DNA of 64,000 bases from JAKFEW01 sp036675505 (GCA_036675505.1 JAKFEW010000105.1:60311-124310), one strand, 5' to 3'. Positions 1-13,109 are shown, counted from the first letter of the stretch. Made by a program: numbers and translations. Notes: generated by a model not told the origin, from the letters alone.

Positions 1-762
1 GCGACCGAGGTCTCCGAGCGGGTCGAGCGGGAACGCATGAAAGACCAGTTCCTCTCCGTGCTCAGCCACGAGCTGCGCACGCCGATCAACGCGATCACGG
101 GCTTCGGCAGCATCCTCGTGGACGGCCTCGCGGGCGAGATGCCGGCCCGGCAGGTCGCTTACGTCCAGAAGATGCTCGCGGGCGCGGAGACGCTGCTGAC
201 GCTCGTGGACGACCTGCTCGACATGAGCCGGATCCGGGCCGGCAAGTTCTCGATCGCGCCGCACCCGATGGCCTTCCAACACACTGTGGCCGAGGTCGCC
301 GAGACCCTCGCGCCGATCGCCGCGCGCAAGGATCAGCGGATCGTCCTGGACGTGCCTGCGGACCTGCCGCCGATCGTGGCCGACGAGATGCGCGTGCGCC
401 AGGTGGTGCTGAACCTGGTCGGCAACGCGCTCAAGTTCAGCCCAGCCGGCCAGGCGGTGGTCGTGCGCGCCCGCAGCATGGGCGGGCGCCTGCGCTGCGA
501 GGTCGTGGACCACGGCGAGGGCATCCGGCCCGATCTGCTGGCGCGCCTGTTCCAACCCTTCTCGCAAGGCGACATCAGCGCGACCCGGCGCACCGGCGGC
601 ACCGGCCTCGGCCTCTCGATCGCGCGCGCGCTGGTCGAGGCCCATGGCGGCCAGATCGGCGTGCAGAGCGAGCCCGGCCAGGGCAGCACCTTCTGGTTCG
701 AGCTGCCGCCCAAGCCAGTGGCCGAGCCGACCACACCGCTCGCGGCGTCGCGCGAGGCCTGA
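1..762 (+). CDS. Sensor histidine kinase, 5' truncated by window edge
   Basis: The reading frame is open from base 1 and stops with TGA at 760-762, so the start and any sensor domain lie upstream. An in-frame ATG at 37 is probably internal, because the linker helix before it is still coding. The HisKA dimerisation domain has the phospho-acceptor His in SVLSHELRTP, about residue 22 of the visible part. A HATPase_c domain follows with N-box (NLVGNALKF), G1 (DHGEGI), F-box (LFQPFSQGD) and G2 (GGTGLGLS). It should autophosphorylate and pass phosphate to an unknown response regulator. It is a close paralogue of the next gene, sharing near-identical H, N and G boxes, which points to tandem duplication. 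The substrate regulator is not visible. Confidence 0.93.
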   Translation, partial: ATEVSERVERERMKDQFLSVLSHELRTPINAITGFGSILVDGLAGEMPARQVAYVQKMLAGAETLLTLVDDLLDMSRIRAGKFSIAPHPMAFQHTVAEVAETLAPIAARKDQRIVLDVPADLPPIVADEMRVRQVVLNLVGNALKFSPAGQAVVVRARSMGGRLRCEVVDHGEGIRPDLLARLFQPFSQGDISATRRTGGTGLGLSIARALVEAHGGQIGVQSEPGQGSTFWFELPPKPVAEPTTPLAASREA

Positions 763-820
763 TCGCCTGTCATCGCGATTCGATGATATGATAACGTCCA
801 CTAGTCCGTGATCGCGTTGC

Positions 821-1690
821 GTGTCCGACACGCGCGCAGGAAGGCTGTGGGGGGGGATGATCATCGCCGTGGGCGCCGTCGGCGTCGCGACGCTCTTCGG
901 GTTGACGATCGTGGCAGGCGGGGCGAAGCTGCGGCGGCAGGCGCGCGAGCTCGAGCAGATGCGCCGCTGCACGGAGCGAATGAAAACCGAGTTCCTCGGC
1001 GTGCTCAGCCACGAGCTGCGCACGCCGATCAACGCGCTGGCGGGCTACGCGTGCATCCTCGAAGACGAGCTCGCCGGGCCGCTCAACCAGCAACAACGCG
1101 CCTATGTCGGCAAGATGATCGATTGCGCGGACACGCTGCTGGTGCTGGTCAACGACATGCTCGACATGGGCTTCATCCAGGCCGGGAAGATCGCGCTCGC
1201 CCCGCGCGCGATGGAGTTCCCGGCGGTCGCGAGCGACGTCGCGACCTCGCTCGCGCCGCTCGCCGCCCGCAAGGGCCAGCGCATCACCTGTGACGTGCCG
1301 CCCGACCTGCCGCTGCTGGTCGCGGACGACACGCGCGTGCGGCAGGTGCTCGCGAACCTGGTCGGCAACGCGATCAAGTTCGGCGCGGCCGATCACGAGG
1401 TGCGCGTGCGCGCGCGGGTGGCCGACGGCTGGCTGCGCTGCGAGGTCGAAGACGAAGGCGCGGGCATCGCGCCGGAGGTGTTGCCGCTCCTCTTCCAGCC
1501 CCTGACCCAGGGCGACATGAGCTCGACGCGCCGCGTCGGCGGCGCCGGGCTCGGCCTCTCGATCGCCAAGGCGCTGGTCGAGGCGCACGGCGGCCGCATC
1601 GGCGCTGAAAACGTGCCTGGGCACGGCAGCCGGTTCTGGTTCACCTTGCCTGTGGAAGAGGGGCCAACAAGCGGTATAAGGCCCGCATGA
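821..1690 (+). CDS. Membrane-anchored sensor histidine kinase without a sensor domain
   Basis: The 289-residue protein begins at a GTG (821). An in-frame ATG at 857 directly after a run of G is a plausible alternative start. One transmembrane helix (about residues 13-33) leads through a short coiled linker to HisKA (His64 in VLSHELRTP) and HATPase_c (NLVGNAIKF, DEGAGI, LFQPLTQGD, GGAGLGLS). There is no PAS, GAF or periplasmic domain, so input must come from the membrane helix or a partner. It is a tandem paralogue of the kinase just upstream. Its TGA overlaps the ATG of the next gene (ATGA at 1687-1690), so it is translationally coupled to a metabolite-repair enzyme, which is an unusual pairing. 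Confidence 0.92.
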   Translation: MSDTRAGRLWGGMIIAVGAVGVATLFGLTIVAGGAKLRRQARELEQMRRCTERMKTEFLGVLSHELRTPINALAGYACILEDELAGPLNQQQRAYVGKMIDCADTLLVLVNDMLDMGFIQAGKIALAPRAMEFPAVASDVATSLAPLAARKGQRITCDVPPDLPLLVADDTRVRQVLANLVGNAIKFGAADHEVRVRARVADGWLRCEVEDEGAGIAPEVLPLLFQPLTQGDMSSTRRVGGAGLGLSIAKALVEAHGGRIGAENVPGHGSRFWFTLPVEEGPTSGIRPA

Positions 1691-2586
1691 CGACGCCCAC
1701 CATCACCGCCCTCGAGCACCTGCTCGGCCTCTCGCCGCTCCCCTTCTACGGCGCCGGCGCCTCGCGCCGCTCGCGCGGGCGGCTGCTCGCGATCGTGGGC
1801 AGCCGCGGCCGCCCCGGCGGCGCCTTGCTCGCAGCGCTGGGCGCGTTGCGCGTGGGCTGCGGCTCGGTGCGCGTCGCGGCCCCCGCCTCGGTGGCGCTCG
1901 CGGTGGGCATCGCCGCACCCGAGCTCACGATCCTGCCGCTGCCTGAGGCCGCGGACGGCGCGCTCGCGCACAACGCCACGGCGATCATCGAGGCCCAGTT
2001 CGCGAGCTGCGACGCCATCGTGATCGGCCCCGGGCTCGGCTCCGACGAGGCGACGGCGGCCTTCGCCCGCCGGGTCGTGGCGACCGCCCCGCGGCCGCTG
2101 ATCGCCGACGCCCGCGCGCTGCGGGCGCTGACACCGAACCGCACAGGCGGCACCGGCCCGCTCCCCGGCCCGCGCATCTACACGCCGCGCGAGCGCGAAA
2201 TGGCCGTGATGACCGGCCAGGACCCGCGCGCGATCGAGCTCGATCGCGCGGCAGCGGCCGTGGAGGCGGCGCGCACGCGCAACGGCATCGTGTTGCTGCA
2301 AGGCCCCGAGATGCTGCTCGCGTTGCCGGGCGGCCTCCTGTACGGCGAGCCCGCGGGCTGCCGGGCGCTCGGCACCGCCGGCGCCGGCGACGTGCTCGCT
2401 GGCGCGATCGGCGGCCTGCTCGCGCAGGGCCTGACGCCCGAGGCCGCTGCCGCCTGGGGCGTGCGCCTGCACGCCCGCGCCGGCCGGCTCGCCGCCGACG
2501 CCGTCGGCGAGGACGGCGTGCTCGCCCGCGACCTGCTCGAGCGGCTGCCCGCCGCCCAGCGTGAGGCGCGGGGGAACGAGGCATGA
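1687..2586 (+). CDS. nnrD: ADP-dependent NAD(P)H-hydrate dehydratase (NnrD-type)
   Basis: This is a stand-alone C-terminal YjeF/ribokinase-like domain of 299 residues. In this family it dehydrates the damaged S-NADHX/S-NADPHX hydrates back to NAD(P)H at the cost of ADP (or ATP), a cytoplasmic repair reaction. Visible motifs are GPGLG and the C-terminal anion-hole motif GTAGAGDVLAG, whose Asp is the catalytic base in ribokinase-fold enzymes. The usual N-terminal epimerase (YjeF_N) domain of bacterial Nnr fusions is absent. The motif normally written TPHPGE reads TPRERE, so the substrate site may be altered. It sits between a histidine kinase and a secreted protein with ATGA overlaps on both sides, so all three are probably co-translated. 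Confidence 0.85.
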   Translation: MTTPTITALEHLLGLSPLPFYGAGASRRSRGRLLAIVGSRGRPGGALLAALGALRVGCGSVRVAAPASVALAVGIAAPELTILPLPEAADGALAHNATAIIEAQFASCDAIVIGPGLGSDEATAAFARRVVATAPRPLIADARALRALTPNRTGGTGPLPGPRIYTPREREMAVMTGQDPRAIELDRAAAAVEAARTRNGIVLLQGPEMLLALPGGLLYGEPAGCRALGTAGAGDVLAGAIGGLLAQGLTPEAAAAWGVRLHARAGRLAADAVGEDGVLARDLLERLPAAQREARGNEA

Positions 2587-3071
2587 CGCGCCGGGTCGGG
2601 CTCCCGCTGGCCGTCCTCGGCGCGTGGCTCGCGCTCGCCGCGCCCGCGCTCGCGGCGCAAGCCCTCGCGAAGCCCGCGCAGGCGGCCCAGCCGTCGCCGT
2701 CGCCCGCCGCGGCCGGGCCGTTCACGGGCAAGTACGAGTCGGGCTGGCACAAGGTGCCCACCCTGGAGCTCGTGGTCGCCCAGAAGGGCACCGCGCTGCG
2801 CGCCGGGCTCACGCTGGTCGCCGACCACCGCGGCGTGCGCGTGCTGACCGCCGAGCTCAGGGGCAAGGCCGTCGGGCGCGCCGGCCAGTTCCGCTGGATC
2901 GACGCCTACGGCAACGAAGGCACCGCGACGCTCTGGCCCAACAGCCCCACCACCTGGCGGCTCGACGCGATCATCCGCAAGCCCACCGACCAGGGCCGCT
3001 GGTTCGAGGGGCACTACGACCTCACCAAGACCGCCGCCAAGCTCGAGCCCGGCCAGGAGCCGGTCGACTGA
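2583..3071 (+). CDS. Small secreted protein of unknown function
   Basis: The ATG overlaps the stop of the preceding gene (ATGA at 2583-2586). The 162-residue product starts with a clear Sec signal (positive MTRR, hydrophobic core, AxA site near ALAAQA at about residue 24). A Pro/Ala-rich linker to about residue 46 follows, then a compact domain of about 110 residues rich in beta-strand-forming residues, starting FTGKYESGWHK and ending in a short charged tail. No family was recognised. It has no Cys or lipobox, so it is probably periplasmic and soluble. It is the last gene of the coupled kinase/nnrD unit. Confidence 0.7.
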   Translation: MTRRVGLPLAVLGAWLALAAPALAAQALAKPAQAAQPSPSPAAAGPFTGKYESGWHKVPTLELVVAQKGTALRAGLTLVADHRGVRVLTAELRGKAVGRAGQFRWIDAYGNEGTATLWPNSPTTWRLDAIIRKPTDQGRWFEGHYDLTKTAAKLEPGQEPVD

Positions 3072-3090
3072 CGCCCTGAAGTAGATCGCA

Positions 3091-3120
3091 TTGAACGCTG
3101 CGCTACGCGACGCTGTTCAA
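3091..3120. terminator. Weak inverted repeat between convergent genes
   Basis: TTGAAC (3091-3096) and GTTCAA (3115-3120) are perfect inverted arms around a GC-rich middle that can pair partly. The repeat lies between the plus-strand gene ending at 3071 and the minus-strand gene ending at 3117. There is no T-run, so this is only a possible bidirectional terminator. Confidence 0.35.
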
Positions 3121-3807
3121 ACCGCTTCGCCGAACGTGTGCAGCTCGGCGCTCATGGTCTCGATCTGGGACGAGATCACGCCGATCTGCGTGGTCACGTC
3201 CTTCATCTCGCGTTCCATGAAGCTGACCCGACCCTCGAGCTGCCTCACGCTTTCGGTGAGGACCCGGATGCGGCCCGGGTCCGCGCGGCCCAGGATCGCG
3301 ACGCGCAGGCTGTCCCGCGCGACGCCCAGCTGCCGGTACAGGCCGGTCAGCCAGCGCCCCAGATTGCCCTTCCGGACCATCAGCGTCTTGCGGGTGGCAT
3401 GGGCGCGCAGGATGTTGCGCCGGAGGATCCGGACCCGCACCGCGCGGGTGCCGAGGGTCATGCCTTTGGGCAGGATGCCGCCGTCGTCCAACATGACCGC
3501 ACCGTAGCGCGCCAGCTCCTCGAGCGTCGGCGGCTCCGGGCCGTCCACCGCCGAGTCGCCTTCGGCCTCGAACGTCACGATCGCGCTGTTCAACGCCGCC
3601 ATGCTCTCGCCCCCCACGACCACGACCGACGTGCGGACGCCGCGGCGAGACGTCACGAGCACGCGCGTCGCGGGCGCACGGCTGGGCTGCCCCGCGCCGA
3701 GGTGGGCGAGGTGGTTGGCGAAGCGCGGGTCGAGCGGCGTGGTGCGGGCACCGGTGCGGGCGATGGGTTCCAAGGCGAGCTCCAGGGGGACGGGGGACCC
3801 TGGTGGG

Positions 3808-8336
<4,529 letters not shown>

Positions 8337-8598
8337 GTTCGTCCTTCCTTTGATGTAGCGGTGCTCGCGCGGCGAGCCCCGATCCAAAGGGTGAGTGCTT
8401 CCCACAACGTCGTGGACGCGCGCCAGACATCGGCGCGAATGGCCGCGATCCGCCGCGGCCGATCGCTACTATAAGCCAATCGCCACCCCCTTGTCATGCG
8501 GCAATTTCAGGTTCGCCGCGTGTGCGGCGTTACACGGACGGTTTCCGACCATCGGTCGCAGCTTTTCCGCACCTCCGTTCCGTGCTCAAATCAATATT
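8337..8598. other. Divergent intergenic region between gltB and a PAS kinase
   Basis: This 262-base region must hold promoters for both genes. The AGGAAGG ribosome site of gltB lies at its left edge. On the plus strand an AT-rich patch (AATATTAT at 8593-8600) runs into the kinase ATG, but no -35/-10 pair with good spacing could be defined. The plus-strand frame stays open back to 8395, but the residues before 8599 are Arg-rich and look non-coding. Confidence 0.4.
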
Positions 8599-10518
8599 AT
8601 GTACGAAGCCCCCGCGGAGCCGCCCGAGCGCACCGCTGGCGGCGTACGCGGCCAAGCACCGTACACGCCCGAGGAGCTGGGGTTCGGGGCGCTGTTCGAG
8701 CGAACGGCCGATGCCGTCATGGTGTGCGACGACGAAGGTCGCATCGTTCTTTGGAATCCAGCCGCCGAGCGAATGTTCGGCTGGCGAGCCGCTGAAGCGC
8801 TCGGCCAGCCGAGCGAGCTGGTGATCCCGCCGCGCGAGCGGCCGCGCCACAGCGAAGGCCTGGCGGGCTGGCAGGCGGGCGGCGAGGGGCCCTACGTGGA
8901 TCGGGATCGGCCGCTCGCGCTCACGGCCGTCACCAAGGCCGGCAACCCGCTCGAGATCGAGATGAGCCTCTCCACCTTCGAGGCGCCGCGCGTGCCCGGC
9001 CGGTTCCTGCTCGCGATCGTCCGGGACGTGAGCGAGCGCGTGCGCCTGGAGCGGGAGCTGCGCGCCGCGGAGACGCGCTGGCGCTCGTGGCTCGAGCACG
9101 CGCCGGACCTGGTCGGCATGCTCGATCCGGATGGCACTGTGCGCTTCGCCAATTACCAGGTCTCGGCGATCGGCTTCGCGGACGTGGTGGGCACCAACGT
9201 GATCGAGCACCTGCCCAGCGCGTACCACGGGCGGTGGAACGACGCCCTCGCGAAGCTCGCCGGCGCCGACGAGCCGATCCGCCTCGAGCTGCCCGCCTGC
9301 CTCGCCGATGGCCGCCAGCGCTGGTTCCTCGTGAACCTCGGCGCGATCCGGGAGAACGGGCGCCTCACGGGCATCTTGATCACGGCGCTGGACGTCACGG
9401 AGTCGCATGACTCGCTCATCGCGCTGCAAGACGCCGCCGACCGCATGGCGGTGGCCGCCCGCCTGGTCCGGCTCGGCACCTGGGAGTGGCGCGTCGATGA
9501 GGATCGGGTGGTCTGGTCGCCGGAGATGTACGCGATCTACGGCCTGCGCCCCGAGGAGTTCGACCAGACCCTCGAGGGCTTCCTCGAGCGCACCCACCCC
9601 GACGACCGCGAGCGCGTGCGCGCGATCCTGGGCGGTGCCCTGCGCGAGCGCATCCCCTTCGAGCTCGACAAGCGCATCGTGCGGCCGGACGGCGAGGTGC
9701 GCTACTTGCATACGGTGGGCGACGTGGCGGTGGACGCACGCGGCCAGCCGACCAGGATGCAGGGCTTCTGCCAGGACATGACGGAGATGCGGCGCGCGGC
9801 GGACCGCAAGGCCGAGGACCACAAGCAGCGCGAGCTCGACCGCCTGAAAGGCGACCTGATCAGCGCCGTGTCGCACGAGATGCGCACGCCGCTCACGGCG
9901 GTCCGCGCCTACGCCGAGTTCCTCGAAGACGAGATCGGCGGCCCGCTCTCGAGCGACCAGCGCACCTTCGTCGCCGAGCTGCAGCGCGGCGCGCGGCGGC
10001 TCGAGATGCTGATCGACGACCTGCTCGACTTCGCCCGCATCGATGCGGGCACGTTCAGGCTCCAGATCGACGACGCCGACCTCGGCGCGAAGATCCGCGA
10101 GGTCGCCGAGGCGCAGGCGGCCGCCGCCGCCGAGAACCACCTGACGCTGCGCGTCGAGCTGCCCGACGAGCCCCTGCCCGTGCGCATGGACACCCGCCGC
10201 ATCGCCCAGGTGCTCGACGAGCTCGTCGCGAACGCCGTGCGGTTCACGCCCAAGGGCGGCCAAATCCAGGTGCAGGCCCAGCGCGACGGGGACTGGGTGC
10301 GGTGCGAGGTGCGCGACTCGGGCGTCGGCATCGATCCCGCCGACCACCCGAAGCTCTTCCGGCGTTTCTCCCAGCTCGCCGAGGGCCTCAACCGGGGTGG
10401 CACGGGCCTGGGGCTCGCGCTCTGCAAGACGATCATCGAGACCCACGGCGGCCGGATCGGCGTCGAGAGCAGGCCGGGCGAGGGCTGCCGCTTCTGGTTC
10501 ACGCTGCCGGCCGCCTGA
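8599..10518 (+). CDS. Cytoplasmic sensor histidine kinase with three PAS domains
   Basis: The ATG at 8599 (MYEAPAEPPE) is chosen because the in-frame sequence upstream is not protein-like. The 639 residues hold PAS 1 at about 30-150 (WNPAAERMFGW), PAS 2 at about 160-270 and PAS 3/PAC at about 285-400 (WSPEMYAIYGLRPEEF and RTHPDDRE, the bacterial PAS_3 signature). HisKA (His426 in SAVSHEMRTPLTAVRAY) and HATPase_c (NAVRFTPKGG, DSGVGI, LFRRFSQ, GGTGLGLA) follow. There are no membrane helices. The PAS ligand (heme, flavin or small molecule) cannot be inferred. The H-box region AVRAYAEFLEDEIGGPL closely matches the kinases at 17874 and 49661, so they belong to one expanded family. No regulator is adjacent. 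Confidence 0.93.
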   Translation: MYEAPAEPPERTAGGVRGQAPYTPEELGFGALFERTADAVMVCDDEGRIVLWNPAAERMFGWRAAEALGQPSELVIPPRERPRHSEGLAGWQAGGEGPYVDRDRPLALTAVTKAGNPLEIEMSLSTFEAPRVPGRFLLAIVRDVSERVRLERELRAAETRWRSWLEHAPDLVGMLDPDGTVRFANYQVSAIGFADVVGTNVIEHLPSAYHGRWNDALAKLAGADEPIRLELPACLADGRQRWFLVNLGAIRENGRLTGILITALDVTESHDSLIALQDAADRMAVAARLVRLGTWEWRVDEDRVVWSPEMYAIYGLRPEEFDQTLEGFLERTHPDDRERVRAILGGALRERIPFELDKRIVRPDGEVRYLHTVGDVAVDARGQPTRMQGFCQDMTEMRRAADRKAEDHKQRELDRLKGDLISAVSHEMRTPLTAVRAYAEFLEDEIGGPLSSDQRTFVAELQRGARRLEMLIDDLLDFARIDAGTFRLQIDDADLGAKIREVAEAQAAAAAENHLTLRVELPDEPLPVRMDTRRIAQVLDELVANAVRFTPKGGQIQVQAQRDGDWVRCEVRDSGVGIDPADHPKLFRRFSQLAEGLNRGGTGLGLALCKTIIETHGGRIGVESRPGEGCRFWFTLPAA

Positions 10519-10559
10519 AAGCGCGGCCGCTCGCCCCGGGGAAGCGACCGCGCCCAGCG

Positions 10560-10588
10560 GTCCGCCCCCGCTGGCTGCGGGGGCGGAC
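10560..10588. terminator. Perfect 12-bp hairpin between convergent genes
   Basis: GTCCGCCCCCGC (10560-10571) and its exact reverse complement (10577-10588) enclose a 5-base loop. The hairpin lies between the PAS kinase ending at 10518 and the lipoprotein ending at 10688 on the other strand, so a bidirectional transcription stop is likely. It lacks a T-tract. Confidence 0.6.
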
Positions 10589-10687
10589 GCGCTGGAGGTG
10601 CGAACGGATGGACGGGTGTCACTCACACGAGGACTGTCGAAAAAGTCGGTCGAGCCCGCGAAGGTGGCGCCTCTCCGTGCTCACGCC

Positions 10688-11653
10688 CTACGGGCAGTTG
10701 TCGCGGTGCACCTGGATGTTGCCGCCACCGTAGTCGTCGTCACCGAGCAGGCCGCTGATCGAGAAGCCGGCCGTCGTGAAGCTGAACGCGTCGTCCTTGC
10801 CGGGCTCGTCGACGTCGATCACGACCGTGGTGAAGGCGTTGCCGTTCCGCAGCTTGCCGGAGAAGGTCACGGTCATGTTGTTGTTGTCGCAGACGATCCG
10901 GTCGACGGTGCCGTGGTACTTCTTCTTCGTGATGTGATCGTTCACCTCGATCACGCCCTTCGCGCCGCCGGACTTGTCGTCCATCGCGACCAGGCCGAAG
11001 GTGACCTTGTCGTTGTTGTTCGGGCCGAGCTTGTAGACCCAGCCACCGCCCGTGACCTTGCAATCGCACGGCGGCCGCGGCGTCGGCGTCGGGGTCGGCG
11101 TCGGCGTTGGCGTCGGGGTTGGCGTCGGGGTCGGCGTCGGGGTCGGCGTCGGGTTGTTACCCTCGAACTTGACGTCGCAGACCAGCAGGTCGGCGGCCGG
11201 CGTGCCGCTGAAGGTCAGGCGCACCTTGGTCGTGGTGCGGTTGGGCAGGTCGAGGAACGCCAGCGTGGCCGGAGCCGGCGTGAAGCCGGTTGCAATGGTT
11301 TCCCAGGCCGCGCCGGTCCAGATCGCCACGGCCACCTGCGTGCCGCCTGGCGACAGCTTGATCGTGAGCGAGTCGAGCACCTTCGTCCCGCCGAGGTCGA
11401 AGGTCAAGGTCGGGCTGGGGTCGCTCCACAGCGGCGCCCAGGCCGTCGAGGTATTCGTGTCGATCACCTTCGAGACGTCGTAGAAGCTGTTCTCCGTCGA
11501 GCTCGCCGTCACGGTCACGCCGGACAGGCTGAGCAAGCCGTACCGCGCCTCCCGTGACTGTTCGTCGGTCGCCGGCATGTTCGAAATCGCCGACTGGCAG
11601 CCCATCGTCACGAGCGCCAAGAGCAGCGCTCCACCCAAAACACGTCGCGTCAT
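10688..11653 (-). CDS. Lipoprotein with discoidin-like domain, Pro-Thr linker and C-terminal beta domain (copy 1)
   Basis: The ATG at 11653 follows GGAGGGT at good spacing, and the frame upstream of it is not coding. The 321 residues begin with a lipoprotein signal (hydrophobic core, LVTMGC). Residues about 35-150 resemble an F5/8 type C (discoidin-like) carbohydrate- or surface-binding domain (ASSTENSFYDVSKVID, WAPLWSDPSPTLTFDLG). A linker of about 13 Pro-Thr pairs follows. The C-terminal part starts PPCDCKVTGGGWV and contains FGLVAMDDKSGGAKG, which I associate loosely with the short beta domains found after choice-of-anchor domains in bacterial surface proteins. Expected location is the outer membrane surface or periplasm. 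It is a tandem paralogue of the gene at 11871. Confidence 0.85.
   Translation of the reverse strand: MTRRVLGGALLLALVTMGCQSAISNMPATDEQSREARYGLLSLSGVTVTASSTENSFYDVSKVIDTNTSTAWAPLWSDPSPTLTFDLGGTKVLDSLTIKLSPGGTQVAVAIWTGAAWETIATGFTPAPATLAFLDLPNRTTTKVRLTFSGTPAADLLVCDVKFEGNNPTPTPTPTPTPTPTPTPTPTPTPTPRPPCDCKVTGGGWVYKLGPNNNDKVTFGLVAMDDKSGGAKGVIEVNDHITKKKYHGTVDRIVCDNNNMTVTFSGKLRNGNAFTTVVIDVDEPGKDDAFSFTTAGFSISGLLGDDDYGGGNIQVHRDNCP
11080..11154. repeat. Pro-Thr coding microsatellite
   Basis: A 6-base repeat (GGCGTC/GGGGTC/GGCGTT variants on the plus strand) encodes the alternating Pro-Thr linker of the copy-1 lipoprotein. The paralogue at 11871 has the linker collapsed to PTPRPP, so the tract has expanded or contracted since duplication. 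Changes in multiples of 6 keep the reading frame. Confidence 0.9.
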
Positions 11654-11690
11654 ACACCCTCCATCTGGAACCCCCCGGTTCCGACGCCCA

Positions 11691-11719
11691 CCATAGACGA
11701 GGCGTCGTCTCGTCTTCAA
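11691..11719 (-). promoter_or_regulatory. Promoter of copy-1 lipoprotein, with palindromic spacer
   Basis: On the minus strand TTGAAG (11719-11714), a 17-base spacer and CTATGG (11696-11691) form a sigma-70-like promoter about 40 bases upstream of the start codon. The spacer contains the interrupted inverted repeat ACGAG-N7-CTCGT. The same arrangement is kept in the duplicated copy, which supports function. Confidence 0.55.
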
Positions 11720-11870
11720 GAAAGAGGCGGGGGTAACCGGCGAGGTGGGCGCCGTTGGAGGCGCCCGACCTCGCGAAGGAAGCGTTGGTCCCGCTGGAGA
11801 AGCGCGTCGCACCTGACTTCATCAAGAGAGCCAGCGTTGGTTGTGCGAAGCGCCTCTCCGTGCTCACGCC

Positions 11871-12767
11871 CTAGGGGCAGTTGTCGCGGTGCACCTGGAT
11901 GTTGCCGCCACCGAAGTCGTCGTCACCCAGCAGGCCGCTGATCGAGAAGCCGGCCGTCGTGAAGCTGAACGCGTCGTCCTTGCCGGGCTCGTCGATGTCG
12001 GTCACGACCGCGGTGAAGGCGTTGCCGTTCCGCAGCGTGCCGGAGAAGGTCACGGTCATGTTGTTGTTGTCGCAGACGATCCTGTCGACCTTGCCGTGGT
12101 ACTTCTTATGCGTGGTGTGGTCGTTCACCTCGATCACGCCCTTCGCGCCGCCGGACTTGTCGTCCATCGCGACCAGGCCGAAGGTCACCTTGCTGTTGTT
12201 CGGGCCGAGCTTGTACACCCAGCCGCCACCCGTGACCTTGCAATCGCACGGCGGCCGCGGCGTCGGGTCGGTGCCCTCGAACTTGACCTCGCAGACGAGC
12301 AGGTCGGCGGCCGGCGTGCCGCTGAACGTCAGGCGCACCTTGGTCGTGGTGCGGTCGGGCAGGTTCAGGCTCGCCAGCGTGGCCTCGGCCGGCGTGAAGC
12401 CGGTCGCGATCGTCTCCCAGGCCGAGCCGGTCCAGATCGCCACGGCCACCTGCGTGCCGCCCGGCGACAGCTTGATCGCGAGCGAGTCGAGGACCTTGGT
12501 CGCGCCGAGGTCGAAGGTCAGGGTCGGGCTGGGGTCGCTGAACAGCGGGGCCCAGGCCGAGTTGAGCACGCCGTCGACCACCTTCGAGGCGGCAAAGAAG
12601 CTGTTCTCCGTCGAACTCGCCACCACGGTCACGCCGCTGAGGCTGAGCAAGCTGTACCGCATCTCCCGGGACTGCTCGTCGGTCGTCGGCGAATGGGTGA
12701 TCGCCGTCTGGCAGCCCAACGTCACGAGCGCCATCACGAGCGCGGTGCCCAGAACACGTCGCGTCAT
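11871..12767 (-). CDS. Lipoprotein with discoidin-like domain and C-terminal beta domain (copy 2)
   Basis: The ATG at 12767 follows GGAGGGT. The 298 residues start with MTRRVLG and a lipobox (LVTLGC). They have the same two domains as the copy-1 product at 10688: a discoidin-like region at about residues 35-150 and the CDCKVTGGGWV beta domain, here joined by a very short PTPRPP linker. The C-terminal domains of the two copies are almost identical apart from a few conservative changes, while the mature N-termini differ more. Each copy keeps its own promoter, so they could be expressed independently. The role is unknown; adhesion or surface binding is a guess from the discoidin-like fold. Confidence 0.85.
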   Translation of the reverse strand: MTRRVLGTALVMALVTLGCQTAITHSPTTDEQSREMRYSLLSLSGVTVVASSTENSFFAASKVVDGVLNSAWAPLFSDPSPTLTFDLGATKVLDSLAIKLSPGGTQVAVAIWTGSAWETIATGFTPAEATLASLNLPDRTTTKVRLTFSGTPAADLLVCEVKFEGTDPTPRPPCDCKVTGGGWVYKLGPNNSKVTFGLVAMDDKSGGAKGVIEVNDHTTHKKYHGKVDRIVCDNNNMTVTFSGTLRNGNAFTAVVTDIDEPGKDDAFSFTTAGFSISGLLGDDDFGGGNIQVHRDNCP

Positions 12768-13109
12768 TACACCCTCCATCTGGAACCCATGATTCCGAGG
12801 GTCACCATAAACGAGGCCTCGTCCCGTTCTCAAGAGAGAGGCGGGCGTAACCGGCCCAGGGCGCGCCGGGAGCGCACCCTGGCGGCCCGAAGTAAGCGGA
12901 GGTCGGGCTGGCGAGCGGCGTGGTGCCATCCTTCATCAAGAGGTCCAGCATCCCTTGTGCATCCTGACGCGGTTCACCCGCCATCACGCCGGCTCACGCG
13001 GCGAAAAGCTTGACCTCACCTTAACCGCCAATTGACCCTCCCTACACAGCTGTCGCCCGCTCCGCGCCGATAACCTAACAGTCCCTTGACGGCCTCCTGC
13101 GAGCCCCGC
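12768..13109. other. Intergenic region with two outward promoters
   Basis: The left half holds the copy-2 lipoprotein promoter and the upstream end of the tandem repeat (to about 12961). The right half (12990-13109) has an AGCTTGACC/TTAACC-containing stretch and GCCGATAAC at 13066-13074, a possible promoter element for the phospholipase D-like gene. No gene or RNA was recognised. Confidence 0.4.
12805..12833 (-). promoter_or_regulatory. Promoter of copy-2 lipoprotein with a 12-bp palindrome
   Basis: TTGAGA (12833-12828) and TTATGG (12810-12805) on the minus strand are 17 bases apart. The spacer begins with the perfect palindrome ACGAGGCCTCGT (12811-12822). It corresponds base for base to the promoter of copy 1, so the palindrome may be an operator. 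Confidence 0.55.

Larger units (their letters stand above)
10668..12961. repeat. Direct tandem duplication (two units of about 1.1-1.2 kb)
   Basis: Unit 1 (about 10668-11849) and unit 2 (about 11850-12961) each contain a whole lipoprotein gene, its ribosome site, its promoter and about 120 bases further upstream. Both begin with the same string GCGCCTCTCCGTGCTCACGC just outside the stop codon, and both end near the conserved string CTTCATCAAGAG. The units differ mainly by the Pro-Thr linker, which is expanded in unit 1, and by scattered substitutions, so the duplication is old enough for divergence but both copies keep open frames. Confidence 0.85.

Noticed and set aside
8530..10626. A 698-codon minus-strand open frame
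   Set aside because: Antisense to the three-PAS kinase; His/Arg/Ala-rich and lacking any motif.
13066..13073. A FliA (sigma-28) promoter from the exact GCCGATAA
   Set aside because: The required TAAA element 15 bases upstream is absent (CAGC there).
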